The notes: a model not told the origin generated them from the letters alone. Positions 52,357-61,821 are shown, counted from the stretch's first letter. The stretch: 64,000 nt of DNA from Lachnospiraceae bacterium (GCA_900771195.1 CAAGMZ010000015.1:1-64000); one strand, 5' to 3'. Numbers and translations are program-made.

Positions 52357-52395
52357 AAAAATTCCGGCATAACGCTGTTAAACGTCATGCCGGAA
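52357..52395 (-). terminator. Intrinsic terminator of hpf
   Basis: On the minus strand TTCCGGCAT pairs with ATGCCGGAA, extended by ACG/CGT pairs, and is followed by TTTTTATG. Confidence 0.8.
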
Positions 52396-52430
52396 CACCT
52401 TATATGAACTATTTAATTATCACAAAACAA

Positions 52431-52961
52431 TCAGTCAAGCTCCGGTTCGATAAGCCCGTATGTACCGTTCTTTCTCTTATAAACCACATTGACCTCATCT
52501 GTCTCCGCATTGGAGAACACATAGAAGTTATGTCCCAGAAGCTCCATCTGGATGCAGGCTTCCTCGGGATCCATAGGCTTGATTCCGAACTTCTTGCTTC
52601 TTACAATCTTAATTTCAGGTTCGTCATCATAGTCATTCTCAATATACTTTTTGCTGAACTCAGCTGCTGCCTGCTTGGACTCAACAATCTTGTTCTTGTA
52701 CTTGCGCATCTGCCTTTCAATGACTTCCTCCACAAGATCTATTGAAACATACATGTCCGTGCTGACTTCCTCAGCCCTGATAATTGTTCCCTTAACAGGA
52801 ATCGTGACCTCGATTTTCTGTCTGTCCTTTTCGACGCTGAGGGTAACTATAGCCTGTGTTTCAGTGCTGAAATACTTGTCCAGCTTGCCAATCTTTTCCT
52901 CGACTGCAGAACGAAGACCATCAGTAACCTCGATATTCTTTCCGGTAATTGTAAAACGCAT
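52431..52961 (-). CDS. hpf: Long-form ribosome hibernation promoting factor
   Basis: This 176-residue protein has an N-terminal S30EA domain (about 1-100, MRFTITGKNIEVTDGLRSAVEEKI) and the C-terminal dimerisation domain (about 115-175, RSKKFGIKPMDPEEACIQMELLGHNFYVF). The long form dimerises 70S ribosomes into 100S particles in stationary phase. GGAG precedes the ATG. It has its own promoter (53042-53069) and terminator. Confidence 0.95.
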   Translation of the reverse strand: MRFTITGKNIEVTDGLRSAVEEKIGKLDKYFSTETQAIVTLSVEKDRQKIEVTIPVKGTIIRAEEVSTDMYVSIDLVEEVIERQMRKYKNKIVESKQAAAEFSKKYIENDYDDEPEIKIVRSKKFGIKPMDPEEACIQMELLGHNFYVFSNAETDEVNVVYKRKNGTYGLIEPELD

Positions 52962-53041
52962 AATACTCAGCTCCTTTACTGCATATTGTAGTCAACAACC
53001 CGATGTAAATCATCCGACAACCGATTACTGTCTACATACAT

Positions 53042-53069
53042 ATTGTACCATATTTCAGGATTATATCAA
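53042..53069 (-). promoter_or_regulatory. Promoter of hpf
   Basis: TTGATA (53064-53069) and TACAAT (53042-53047) lie on the minus strand, 16-bp spacer. Confidence 0.7.
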
Positions 53070-53209
53070 CATATTTTGGTCATTTTGAACAATTTATTTT
53101 GTCAAGTCCTTTTTTTATAAAATTTCACATAAAAATACGATTTATAAAATTTTAACAAAACATATTTTTGTCTTGATTTTTTTATGCAATCCGTTAAAAA
53201 AATATACAT

Positions 53210-53305
53210 TCTGTGTGGATTATGTGGATAACTCGGGGCATAACTCAAAAATATCTTAAAATGTAGCCCCTCAAAAGTGGATAACTGCGTAGAATTTTCC
53301 ACATT
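53210..53305. promoter_or_regulatory. Cluster of DnaA-box-like 9-mers beside an AT-rich tract
   Basis: TGTGGATAA at 53223-53231 is a perfect DnaA box. TGTGGATTA (53214-53222), AGTGGATAA (53276-53284) and TTTTCCACA (53295-53303) each have one mismatch. They adjoin the very AT-rich stretch 53100-53210. The gap 52962-53456 contains no credible gene apart from promoters. Confidence 0.5.
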
Positions 53306-53401
53306 ATCCGCTCTTCAAAATCAGTAATCATTATTCTTTTCGTTTGTATTCGTAAGTATTTTATGCAAATCGACGAAATTTTAACAGAGAAAGACTTTCT
53401 A

Positions 53402-53430
53402 TTGACAAACATCTGTGCTACTATTATGAC
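53402..53430 (+). promoter_or_regulatory. Promoter of the YmfI-type reductase gene
   Basis: TTGACA (53402-53407) and TATGAC (53425-53430) with a 17-bp spacer, 27 bp before the ATG. Confidence 0.65.
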
Positions 53431-53456
53431 TGTACTACTTATGAAAGGATAATAAA

Positions 53457-54185
53457 ATGTCAGAAACAGTTTTGATAACAGGCTCTTCTTCCGGAATCGG
53501 AAGTGAAACTGCCGTATTCTTTGCCCAAAACGGGTTTAACGTGATAATCAACGGACTCCATAATCATGCAGGTCTTGCTGCGACATCTGCCAGAGTAACC
53601 TCATGCGGCGTAAAATGTCTGTCATTCCTTACGGATATATCTGATTTTGCAAGTGTCGACAATATTTTCAGGGAATCAAAAAAGCATGGAATGGTTCCCG
53701 ATATCATAATAAACAATGCAGGGATTTCGCATATAGGGCTTCTGCAGGATATGACACCGGATGACTGGCAGAGAGTCATAAACACCAATCTCACATCAGC
53801 ATTTAACACCGCCAAATGCGCAATACCTTACATGCTGTCAAAGGGCGGCGGAACAATTGTCAACATATCTTCCATGTGGGGTTGCGTCGGAGCATCCTGT
53901 GAGGCGGCCTATTCAGCTTCAAAGGGTGGCTTAAATGCATTCACAAGAGCTTTGGCAAAGGAACTGGCTCCAAGCGGTATTCAGGTGAACGCCGTGGCCT
54001 TTGGCACGGTTGACACCACAATGAATGCTTTTCTTAACGACGAGGAAAAAGCAGACCTCAAAGAACAGATTCCGGCCGGCCGCTTTTGCAGCGCTCAGGA
54101 AGCGGCTTCCATAATATACAGGGTTTCACAGTTAGACAGTTACGTAACCGGGCAGATTATAACAGCAGACGGCGGATTCACATAG
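53457..54185 (+). CDS. SDR-family reductase, likely YmfI-type (EF-P 5-aminopentanone reductase)
   Basis: This 242-residue short-chain dehydrogenase has the NAD(P) motif TGSSSGIGSETA, the NNAG segment, and the catalytic Ser-Tyr-Lys set in NISSMWG and AYSASKGG. The segment SMWGCVGASCEAAYS resembles the YmfI subgroup, which finishes the modification of the conserved Lys on EF-P. FabG-like function is the main alternative. GAAAGGATAATAAA precedes the ATG. It stands alone on the plus strand, convergent with cysK. Confidence 0.8.
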   Translation: MSETVLITGSSSGIGSETAVFFAQNGFNVIINGLHNHAGLAATSARVTSCGVKCLSFLTDISDFASVDNIFRESKKHGMVPDIIINNAGISHIGLLQDMTPDDWQRVINTNLTSAFNTAKCAIPYMLSKGGGTIVNISSMWGCVGASCEAAYSASKGGLNAFTRALAKELAPSGIQVNAVAFGTVDTTMNAFLNDEEKADLKEQIPAGRFCSAQEAASIIYRVSQLDSYVTGQIITADGGFT

Positions 54186-54218
54186 AATCCGCCGTCCATT
54201 TATATATTGGCACATATG

Positions 54219-55151
54219 TTATTCGGCAAAAAGAGCGGTTGAGTAATACCTGTCTCCGCTGTCCGGAAGAAGTACCACAATGTTTTTGCCCTTATTCTCA
54301 GGTCTTTTGGCAAGCTCAACTGCTGCAGCAAGTGCAGCGCCTGCCGAAATTCCCACAAGGACGCCCTCAGTCTTTGCAATATCCTTGCTGTATGCAAAAG
54401 CCGCATCATTGTCTACAGGGATAATCTCATCATATATCTTAGTGTTAAGAACATCGGGAACAAAGCCTGCACCGATTCCCTGAATCTTATGCGAGCCGCT
54501 TGTGCCCTTTGAAAGCACAGGTGATGTTGCAGGCTCAACCGCAACAACCTTTACCGCAGGATTCTTTTCCTTCAGATACTCACCCACACCGGTAATGGTT
54601 CCGCCTGTTCCTACACCGGCTACAAAAATATCTACTTTTCCGTCTGTGTCGTTCCATATCTCAGGACCGGTTGTCTTTCTGTGCGCCTGTGGATTGGCAG
54701 GGTTCACAAACTGTCCTGCAATTATGCTTCCCGGCGTCTGTTCCTGAAGCTCTTTAGCCTTGGCAATAGCTCCCGGCATTCCCTTGGCGCCCTCAGTAAG
54801 TACAATTTCAGCTCCGTACGCCTTGATTATATTACGTCTTTCAACACTCATTGTCTCAGGAAGCACGATTATAAGCTTGTAACCCTTAGCTGCAGCTATT
54901 GCGGCAAGCCCTATTCCGGTATTTCCTGATGTGGGTTCAATAATCGTAGAGCCGGGCTTAAGCTCTCCCTTTGCCTCAGCATCTTCAATAATTTCCTTTG
55001 CAATCCTGTCCTTGACGCTTCCCGCCGGATTAAAATACTCAAGCTTGGCAAGGAGCTTAGCCTCTACTCCGTATTTTTCTTCCAGCTTTGTGAATTCAAC
55101 AAGCGGCGTATTTCCTATAAGCTCCGCTGCGCTCTTATAAATCTTAGACAT
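54219..55151 (-). CDS. cysK: Cysteine synthase A (O-acetylserine sulfhydrylase)
   Basis: This 310-residue PLP enzyme makes cysteine from O-acetylserine and sulfide. The PLP Lys lies in NPAGSVKDRIAKEII, and PTSGNTGIGLAAIAA and GTGGTITG bind the cofactor and substrate. AGGAGG lies 7 nt before the ATG at 55151. It follows metY by 12 bp on the same strand, so both sulfhydrylases are probably one operon. Confidence 0.95.
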   Translation of the reverse strand: MSKIYKSAAELIGNTPLVEFTKLEEKYGVEAKLLAKLEYFNPAGSVKDRIAKEIIEDAEAKGELKPGSTIIEPTSGNTGIGLAAIAAAKGYKLIIVLPETMSVERRNIIKAYGAEIVLTEGAKGMPGAIAKAKELQEQTPGSIIAGQFVNPANPQAHRKTTGPEIWNDTDGKVDIFVAGVGTGGTITGVGEYLKEKNPAVKVVAVEPATSPVLSKGTSGSHKIQGIGAGFVPDVLNTKIYDEIIPVDNDAAFAYSKDIAKTEGVLVGISAGAALAAAVELAKRPENKGKNIVVLLPDSGDRYYSTALFAE

Positions 55152-55162
55152 AGTCAATCCTC

Positions 55163-56470
55163 CTATTCAACTGCCTTGAATGCTTCATCAAGGTCTTCTA
55201 TAATATCGTCAATGTTCTCTGTTCCTATTGAAAGCCTTATTGTGTTAGGTTTGATTCCCTGGTCTTCAAGCTCTGCCTCGTTAAGCTCTGCATGCGTTGT
55301 TGTGTAGGGATGTATCACAAGTGATTTTACATCAGCTACATTGGCAAGCAGCGAAAACAGTTCAAGGTTATCGATAAATTCCTGGGCCTTCTTCTCATCA
55401 CCCTTAATCTCGAATGTAAAAATAGAACCGCCGCCATTGGGGAAATACTTTTTATAAAGCTCCTGCTGCTTTGAATCTTCCGATACCGACGGATGGTGGA
55501 CAGCCTCTACCTGAGGATGATTGTTCAGGTACTGAACTACCTTAAGAGCATTCTCAACATGTCTCTCAACTCTCAGCGAAAGTGTCTCAAGTCCCTGAAG
55601 GAATATCCATGAATGGAACGGTGAAATTGTTGCTCCGGTATCCCTCAGAAGTATTGCACGGATTCTTGTGACAAACGCTGCCGGACCTGCCGCATCAACG
55701 AAGCTGATGCCATGATAGCTCTCATTGGGCTCTGTGAGCTGGGGGAATTTTCCCGATGCCTTCCAGTCAAATGTGCCACCGTCAATAATAACGCCGCCGA
55801 TTGTAGTTCCATGACCTCCGATGAACTTGGTAGCCGAGTGAATCACAATATCTGCTCCGTGCTCAATTGGTCTGATAAGATAAGGTGTTCCGAAAGTATT
55901 ATCAATAACAAGCGGAATCTTATGTGCATGTGCTATACCGGCAATCGCCTCAATATCTACAACCTCCGAATTAGGGTTTCCAAGTGTCTCAATGTAAAGT
56001 GCCTTGGTGTTGTCCTTTATTGCCTTCTCAAAATTGGCAGGCTCGAGAGGATCAACAAATGTAGTATCTACGCCATAATCAACAAGCGTATGTGCAAGTA
56101 AGTTGTATGTACCTCCGTATATGTTCTTGGCGGCAACAATATGATCTCCCTTAAGTGCCAGATTCTCTATTGTGTATGTGACTGCCGCCGCACCTGATGC
56201 AACTGCCAGGGCAGCTACTCCGCCTTCAAGCGCTGCTATTCTCTTTTCAAAAACATCCTCAGTGGGATTAGTAAGTCTTCCGTAAATATTGCCTGCGTCC
56301 TTAAGACCGAATCTGTCAGCTGCATGCTGTGAATTCCTGAATACATATGATGATGTCTGGTAAATCGGAACAGACCTTGCTCCGGTTACGGGATCCGGCT
56401 CCTCCTGTCCTACATGAAGCTGTAATGTCTCAAATTTAAGGTTTCTCTCAGAATATGTTTTTTTACTCAT
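55163..56470 (-). CDS. metY: O-acetylhomoserine sulfhydrylase
   Basis: This 435-residue PLP enzyme of the Cys/Met metabolism family forms homocysteine from O-acetylhomoserine and sulfide; many such enzymes also use O-acetylserine. The PLP Lys lies in HSATKFIGGHGTTIGG, with YGRLTNPTEDVFEKRIAALEGG and YIETLGNPNSEV as further marks. AAAGGAG precedes the ATG. The promoter and a dyad sit upstream (56608-56670). It is upstream of cysK. Confidence 0.95.
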   Translation of the reverse strand: MSKKTYSERNLKFETLQLHVGQEEPDPVTGARSVPIYQTSSYVFRNSQHAADRFGLKDAGNIYGRLTNPTEDVFEKRIAALEGGVAALAVASGAAAVTYTIENLALKGDHIVAAKNIYGGTYNLLAHTLVDYGVDTTFVDPLEPANFEKAIKDNTKALYIETLGNPNSEVVDIEAIAGIAHAHKIPLVIDNTFGTPYLIRPIEHGADIVIHSATKFIGGHGTTIGGVIIDGGTFDWKASGKFPQLTEPNESYHGISFVDAAGPAAFVTRIRAILLRDTGATISPFHSWIFLQGLETLSLRVERHVENALKVVQYLNNHPQVEAVHHPSVSEDSKQQELYKKYFPNGGGSIFTFEIKGDEKKAQEFIDNLELFSLLANVADVKSLVIHPYTTTHAELNEAELEDQGIKPNTIRLSIGTENIDDIIEDLDEAFKAVE

Positions 56471-56607
56471 TGGTTATTATCTCCTTTTCGTTATGTCATA
56501 TTAAAATATATTATTCCAACATCGACATCGGCACATTCGACCGGTGAAAAGGATAATGCCCTTTCCTGAATGGGTAACTTTCATAAGTCAGCCCGCCTTT
56601 CCAGTAT

Positions 56608-56626
56608 TCATACCCATTTGGTATGA
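56608..56626. promoter_or_regulatory. Operator-like dyad in the metY leader
   Basis: TCATACC and GGTATGA form a 7-bp perfect inverted repeat around CATTT, about 10-25 nt after the expected transcription start. The GGTAT half-site resembles that near iscR, hinting at an Rrf2/CymR-like regulator. Confidence 0.5.
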
Positions 56627-56641
56627 TTTGTTGTTGAGGAC

Positions 56642-56670
56642 ATATTACCATCTATTTCCTACTATGTCAA
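56642..56670 (-). promoter_or_regulatory. Promoter of metY-cysK
   Basis: TTGACA (56665-56670) and TAATAT (56642-56647) lie on the minus strand with a 17-bp spacer. Confidence 0.85.
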
Positions 56671-56724
56671 TAGGGATATTTAATTTTTTTAAAATTTTCC
56701 GTGAAACCATGTCTGATGCAGTTA

Positions 56725-58485
56725 TTATTTTATCTCGTCAGCCCTTTTATACATATTGCAGTAAATCCCGCCAAGCCGCATCAGCTCTTCGTGGGTGCCT
56801 TCTTCCACTATTCCGTCCTCCGTAAGGACCATTATCCGGTCCGCATGTCGTATCGTGGAAAGTCTGTGTGCCACGGTCAGAGTTGTGCGCCCTTCAGAGA
56901 GTGCGCGAAGCGACTTCGTGACTTCATATTCACTCTCATTATCCAGCGCGGATGTAGCCTCATCAAGTATTATAATCGGGGCATCCTTCAAAAACATTCT
57001 TGCAATGCTTATTCTCTGTTTCTGCCCACCGGAAAGCTTGACTCCGCGCTCACCGATATATGTGTCATATCCGTCTTTGAGCCCCATGACAAATTCGTGT
57101 GCACCGGCGCGCCCGGCTGCACGGACAACCTCTTCCATGGATGCCCCCGGTTTTCCGTACGCGATATTTTCACGGACAGTTCCCGAAAAAAGATATACAT
57201 CCTGCTGCACCACGCCGATATTCTGCCTCAGACTTTTAATTGTAAGGTTTTTTATGTTCTTCCCGTCAATAAAGATTTCTCCGTCCGTAGCATCATAAAA
57301 TCTGGGAATAAGATTGCAAAGTGTCGTCTTGCCCGCCCCGGACGGCCCCACAAGTGCCACCCTTTCACCTGCACGTATTTTCAGGTTAAGATTGTGAAAA
57401 ACTCTGTTGTGGTCGTCAGGGTACTCAAAGCTTACGTTTCTGAACTCTATCTCACCCTTTGCGTTTTCAAGCGGCACGGCATCCGGCTCGTCAAAAATTT
57501 CAACATCCGCATCAACGATTTCAAGGAACCTTTCAATTCCGGTCATTCCGCGCTGGAACTGCTCCGAAAACTCTATAATTCTGCGCACCGTAGCGATAAA
57601 AGTGGATATATAAACTATGTATGCCACAAAATCGGCTGCATTTATGTAGTTTCTTGCGACAAACATTCCGCCCACAAGAATTACGGCAAGATACATAACA
57701 CCGTCGAAAAATCTGGTGCTGCTGTTAAAAAGAGCCATGTATCTGTATGTATGTTTTTTTATCCGGTAAAACTCCTGATTATCCTTCTCAAACTTTTCAT
57801 TCTCAATATCCTCGTTGGTAAAAGCTTTTACCACCTTCTGCCCCAGCAGGCTGTCCTCTATTCTGGAATTAAGCTCTCCCACCTGGACACGTTGCTTACG
57901 GAACATCTGACGCATTCTGCGGCTCAAAATCCCGCATACAATAATCATCACCGGGATAACGCAGAAAAGAACAAGCGTTAACGGCACATTAATCGTGCAG
58001 AGGATAATAAAAGAGACAACTCCTTTTACAGCAGCAATGAAAAATTCTTCCGGGCAGTGATGTGCAAACTCGGTCACGTCAAAAAGGTCATTTGTTATGC
58101 GGCCCATTATCTGTCCGACTTTTGTGTTGCTGTAATAACTGTTGGAAAGTTTCTGAAGATGGGCATATGCATCCCTGCGCATGTCAGTCTCTATCCTGGT
58201 TCCCATCACATGCCCCTGATTGCACATATAGTAATAGGCCACAAGGTCAATTGCTCTGAGCGACAGATAAAGAAGTGCTATTTTTCCTATAAGACTAATG
58301 GTAAGCAACGCCGGAGAAGTCATTCCGATATTGGTAATATAGCGCACTATAAGCGGAAGGACAATATCGCACAAAGTAGTAAGTGCTGCGCAGAACAGGT
58401 CCATGCACAGCACTCCTATATGTTTCTTATAATATGGCAAAAATCTTTTTATCAGCTGACTGTTTTTGTATTTTTTCTCTTCCAT
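56725..58485 (-). CDS. ABC exporter half-transporter (permease-ATPase fusion)
   Basis: About 586 residues. An N-terminal six-helix exporter domain (about 20-310) is fused to an ATPase domain with Walker A GPSGAGKTTLCN, signature LSGGQKQRISIARMF and Walker B IIILDEATSALD. It resembles BmrA/MsbA-type homodimeric exporters of drugs or lipids. The cargo is unknown. The start at 58485 lies 11 bp after the mnmA stop; an in-frame TTG at 58506 overlaps mnmA and is less likely. It is last in the iscR run. Confidence 0.92.
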   Translation of the reverse strand: MEEKKYKNSQLIKRFLPYYKKHIGVLCMDLFCAALTTLCDIVLPLIVRYITNIGMTSPALLTISLIGKIALLYLSLRAIDLVAYYYMCNQGHVMGTRIETDMRRDAYAHLQKLSNSYYSNTKVGQIMGRITNDLFDVTEFAHHCPEEFFIAAVKGVVSFIILCTINVPLTLVLFCVIPVMIIVCGILSRRMRQMFRKQRVQVGELNSRIEDSLLGQKVVKAFTNEDIENEKFEKDNQEFYRIKKHTYRYMALFNSSTRFFDGVMYLAVILVGGMFVARNYINAADFVAYIVYISTFIATVRRIIEFSEQFQRGMTGIERFLEIVDADVEIFDEPDAVPLENAKGEIEFRNVSFEYPDDHNRVFHNLNLKIRAGERVALVGPSGAGKTTLCNLIPRFYDATDGEIFIDGKNIKNLTIKSLRQNIGVVQQDVYLFSGTVRENIAYGKPGASMEEVVRAAGRAGAHEFVMGLKDGYDTYIGERGVKLSGGQKQRISIARMFLKDAPIIILDEATSALDNESEYEVTKSLRALSEGRTTLTVAHRLSTIRHADRIMVLTEDGIVEEGTHEELMRLGGIYCNMYKRADEIK

Positions 58486-58495
58486 GATTACTCTG

Positions 58496-59575
58496 TCATT
58501 CCTCAATAATTCCGCCGCACACTATGCATCCATTGTCATAAAACACTGCCGACTGCCCCGGAGTAGCCGCTCTCACGGGTTTGTCGAACTCAGCCACAAG
58601 CGTGTCCCCGGACGTCTGCGTAATAGTGCATGGTGCCTCGGTCTGTGAATATCTCAGTTTTCCCATGACGCGCACCGGCTCTGTAAACCCTTCAACAGAC
58701 ATGAAGTTAACATCCGACACATTAACTTTTGTCACCATAAGGTCTTCCCTGCTCCCCAGTGTGACCGTATTGTCTGCAGGATTTATGGCAATCACAAAAC
58801 GCGGCTCTCCGAATGACACTCCGAGACCCTTTCTCTGCCCTACCGTATAATGCGTAATTCCATTGTGCTGTCCCAGAATTTTCCCTGACTTGTCAATAAA
58901 ACTTCCGGGTCTGTCGGCGAGCCCTGTCTCCCTTGCTATAAATCCGGCATAGTCACCGTCCGGCACAAAGCATATATCCTGGCTGTCTTTCTTATGGGCG
59001 ACAGGCAGTCCGGCTTTTTCCGCCATTTCACGCACCTGTTCCTTTTCATAGCCATATATGGGAAAAAGAGTGTGTTTAAGCTCCTCCTGGGTAAGGTTGT
59101 AAAGGACATACGACTGGTCCTTATTTTTAGATACAGACTTCTCCACGCTGTATCTGCCGTTCTGCAGCCTGATTATCCTGCCGTAGTGTCCGGTGGCTAT
59201 ATAGTCCGCACCGATTTCAAGGGATCTGTGAAGGAGTGCTTCCCACTTTATATATCTGTTGCAGGCAATGCATGGATTGGGGGTCCTGCCCTTGTAATAC
59301 TCACCGACAAAATAATCAATTACTTTTTTCTGAAATTCCTGTCTGAAGTTCATCACATAATGCGGAATTCCGATTACCTCAGCAACCCTTCTGGCATCCT
59401 CAACAGCAGAAAGACCGCAGCAACCGCCGTTTTCCGACACCTGCTCCGGTTCTTCATCCTGCCATATCTGCATTGTCACTCCGATAACATCGTAGCCCTG
59501 TTCTTTTAAAATAAGGGCTGCCACGGAGGAATCGACTCCCCCGGACATCCCTACGACAACTTTACCTTTACTCAT
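58496..59575 (-). CDS. mnmA: tRNA-specific 2-thiouridylase MnmA
   Basis: This 359-residue PP-loop enzyme thiolates wobble U34 of Glu, Gln and Lys tRNAs. The PP-loop is GMSGGVDSSVAALIL; further marks are GRTPNPCIACNRYIKW (catalytic Cys region) and SQDICFVPDGDY (second Cys). CCGLSAVEDARRV marks the clostridial type. The ATG overlaps the iscU stop by one base (TGATG), coupling thiolation to the upstream cysteine desulfurase, its sulfur source. Confidence 0.95.
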   Translation of the reverse strand: MSKGKVVVGMSGGVDSSVAALILKEQGYDVIGVTMQIWQDEEPEQVSENGGCCGLSAVEDARRVAEVIGIPHYVMNFRQEFQKKVIDYFVGEYYKGRTPNPCIACNRYIKWEALLHRSLEIGADYIATGHYGRIIRLQNGRYSVEKSVSKNKDQSYVLYNLTQEELKHTLFPIYGYEKEQVREMAEKAGLPVAHKKDSQDICFVPDGDYAGFIARETGLADRPGSFIDKSGKILGQHNGITHYTVGQRKGLGVSFGEPRFVIAINPADNTVTLGSREDLMVTKVNVSDVNFMSVEGFTEPVRVMGKLRYSQTEAPCTITQTSGDTLVAEFDKPVRAATPGQSAVFYDNGCIVCGGIIEE

Positions 59576-60018
59576 CAATACTCTTCCTTAGGTGCTTCTT
59601 CTTTCTCACCTATATCATTAACCGGTCTCTCAAGTCCCTCAATCTTAATGTTGTTCTTCTCGGCATAATCCCACAGCGCTGCATGTATTGCTTCCTCCGC
59701 AAGAAGAGAGCAGTGAACCTTCACAGGGGGAAGTCCGTCAAGAGCCTCCATAACAGCCTTGTTGGTCACCTGAAGAGCCTCGTAAATACTTTTTCCCTTA
59801 ACAAGCTCCGTAGCCATACTGCTTGTGGCAACTGCAGCTCCGCATCCGAAGGTCTTGAACTTGCAGTCACGGATAATCTGATTCTCATCAATATCAAGAT
59901 AAATCCTCATTATATCGCCGCATTTGGCATTACCCACAGTTCCTACGCCTGAAGCATTATCTATCTCACCTACGTTACGCGGATTGTTAAAATGATCCAT
60001 TACTTTTTCACTATACAT
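59575..60018 (-). CDS. iscU: Iron-sulfur scaffold protein (IscU/NifU N-terminal type)
   Basis: About 147 residues, the NifU_N/IscU fold. Three conserved cysteines sit in GNAKCGDIMRIY, KTFGCGAAVATSS and VHCSLLAEEAIHAAL. The C-terminal tail (EKEEAPKEEY) is an acidic addition. The ATG at 60018 with AAAGGAAG upstream is used. It lies between the desulfurase and mnmA genes, the usual clostridial order. Confidence 0.93.
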   Translation of the reverse strand: MYSEKVMDHFNNPRNVGEIDNASGVGTVGNAKCGDIMRIYLDIDENQIIRDCKFKTFGCGAAVATSSMATELVKGKSIYEALQVTNKAVMEALDGLPPVKVHCSLLAEEAIHAALWDYAEKNNIKIEGLERPVNDIGEKEEAPKEEY

Positions 60019-60043
60019 AATGAAATACTTCCTTTCAGTAAAT

Positions 60044-61252
60044 CTATTTATTCTCAAAAAGCCTCTCGTCAACCGCAGGCTTATCTGCTATAAAATCAGC
60101 ATAAAGCGGCGACATGCTCCTAAGTCTCTCGATTATTTCCTTAAGCTTGTCCACTGTAAAATCAATGTCTTCCATGGTAGTCTTCTCTGAAAGTGTCAGA
60201 CGCAGAGAACCGTGCGCTATCTCATGCGGAAGCCCGATTGCAAGAAGGACATGTGACGGGTCAAGTGAGCCCGACGTGCAGGCAGAGCCGCTTGATGCGC
60301 AGATGCCGTTCTGGTCAAGAAGAATCAGCATTGACTCCCCTTCTATAAATCTGAAACAGAAGTTGGCATTATTGGGAAGCCTCTTTGTCCTGTCTCCGTT
60401 AAGTCTCACATACGGAATCTCACTGAGAACACGGTCTATAAGATGATCTCTGAGCTTTGTCTCATAAGCCATTCTCTCTTTGAGATTGGCAGCGCCTATC
60501 TCCGTAGCCTTGCCAAGCCCGACGATTCCGGGAACATTATGTGTACCTGCCCGTCTTCCGCGTTCCTGTGAACCTCCGTGAATGAATGAGCGTATTTTTA
60601 TTCCCTTCCTTATATACATAAATCCGATGCCCTTTGGCCCGTTAAGCTTGTGCCCGCTGGCACTGAGCATATCTATATGCTGGGCATCAACATTAATCGG
60701 AACATGACAGTATGCCTGAACTGCATCCGTGTGGAAAAGAGCCCCTGCATCATGTGCAATCTGTGCGAGCTCCTCAATGGGCTCTATGGTTCCTATCTCG
60801 TTGTTGGCAGCCATTATGGATACGAGTATCGTGTCAGGCCTTATAGCCGCCTTAAGAGTCTCAGGCTGCACGATTCCGTTCTCATCCACGTCAAGATATG
60901 TGACCTCATATCCCTGCTTTTCCAGCCATTCACAGGTGTGAAGTATGGCATGATGCTCTATCCTGCTTGTTATTATATGCTTTCCCTTGTCGGCATAGGC
61001 CTCAGCCGTTGCCTTGAGCGCCCAGTTATCAGACTCACTTCCGCCTCCGGTAAAATATATTTCCGATTGGTCTGCCCCGATAAAGTCAGCTATCGTCTTT
61101 CTCGCCTTTGCGACAGCCTCTCCTGCCTTCCCGGCAAAAGAGTATACACTGGACGGATTACCGTAAAACTCCGTAAAATACGGTGTCATTTCCTCAAGGA
61201 CCTCAGGATAAACCTGAGTCGTTGCAGCGTTATCCAAATAAATAGTCTTCAT
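60044..61252 (-). CDS. iscS: Cysteine desulfurase (NifS/IscS type)
   Basis: This 402-residue PLP enzyme takes sulfur from cysteine for cluster assembly and tRNA thiolation. The PLP Lys lies in SASGHKLNGPKGIGF, and the persulfide Cys in ASSGSACTSGS. It starts IYLDNAATTQVYPEV. AGAGG precedes the ATG. It feeds both IscU and MnmA, encoded downstream. Confidence 0.95.
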   Translation of the reverse strand: MKTIYLDNAATTQVYPEVLEEMTPYFTEFYGNPSSVYSFAGKAGEAVAKARKTIADFIGADQSEIYFTGGGSESDNWALKATAEAYADKGKHIITSRIEHHAILHTCEWLEKQGYEVTYLDVDENGIVQPETLKAAIRPDTILVSIMAANNEIGTIEPIEELAQIAHDAGALFHTDAVQAYCHVPINVDAQHIDMLSASGHKLNGPKGIGFMYIRKGIKIRSFIHGGSQERGRRAGTHNVPGIVGLGKATEIGAANLKERMAYETKLRDHLIDRVLSEIPYVRLNGDRTKRLPNNANFCFRFIEGESMLILLDQNGICASSGSACTSGSLDPSHVLLAIGLPHEIAHGSLRLTLSEKTTMEDIDFTVDKLKEIIERLRSMSPLYADFIADKPAVDERLFENK

Positions 61253-61386
61253 ATCAATGCCTCTTTTTTGTTATATTTGCACTAAAGGACAGTATAGCAT
61301 ATACGAAAATACTGTCAATGCGATTGTACAAAAAAATTTATCATGACATAAGCAAATGGCAAAATGTACTTTTGACACTCACATCA

Positions 61387-61821
61387 TCATATGCTGTAAT
61401 TCTCGGAATTATTGTTCTGCCATTCAACAAGGTCCGCCAGCGTAATACTGTCAACAACATTATTTATGGCTTCGTTAAGTCTTTTCCATACCTCAATCGT
61501 GGCACAGGTCTCCATTTTATCACACGAAACCGCATCCTCAGCCACACACGGTACCGGTGCAAGGCTGCCCTCAGTCAGTCGCAGAACCATCCCCACGGTA
61601 TATTCATCAGGACGCTTTGTAAGAGTATAACCACCCTGGGCTCCTCTTACACTCCTTACAAATCCTGCCCCGTTAAGAACCGATATAATCTGTTCAAGGT
61701 ATTTATCCGATATCCCCTGTCTTCCTGCAATTTCTTTAATACTCACAGGCTTTGTCGCGGAATTTACCGCTATATCCAGCATAAGCCTCAGTGCATAACG
61801 CCCTCTTGTTGATATTTTCAT
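61387..61821 (-). CDS. iscR: Rrf2-family regulator, IscR-like
   Basis: This 144-residue winged-helix regulator starts MKISTRGRYALRLMLDIA. It has the recognition helix region GISDKYLEQIISVL and three cysteines, Cys-92, Cys-100 and Cys-106, suited to an iron-sulfur cluster. GAGGTG lies before the ATG at 61821. The spacer of its own promoter contains a dyad (61896-61924), so autoregulation is likely. It heads the iscS-iscU-mnmA run. Confidence 0.93.
   Translation of the reverse strand: MKISTRGRYALRLMLDIAVNSATKPVSIKEIAGRQGISDKYLEQIISVLNGAGFVRSVRGAQGGYTLTKRPDEYTVGMVLRLTEGSLAPVPCVAEDAVSCDKMETCATIEVWKRLNEAINNVVDSITLADLVEWQNNNSENYSI

Noticed and set aside
53102..53302. 66-codon minus-strand frame in the AT-rich gap
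   Set aside because: No ribosome binding site, and its Lys/Phe/Tyr-rich composition follows from AT-rich DNA.
53100..53305. Chromosomal origin of replication
   Set aside because: No dnaA, dnaN, gidA or rpmH nearby, and the strong minus-strand gene bias continues on both sides.
56701..57981. 426-codon plus-strand open frame
   Set aside because: It is antisense to the ABC exporter gene, has no ribosome binding site, and its translation (many Cys, His, Phe) does not look like a protein family.
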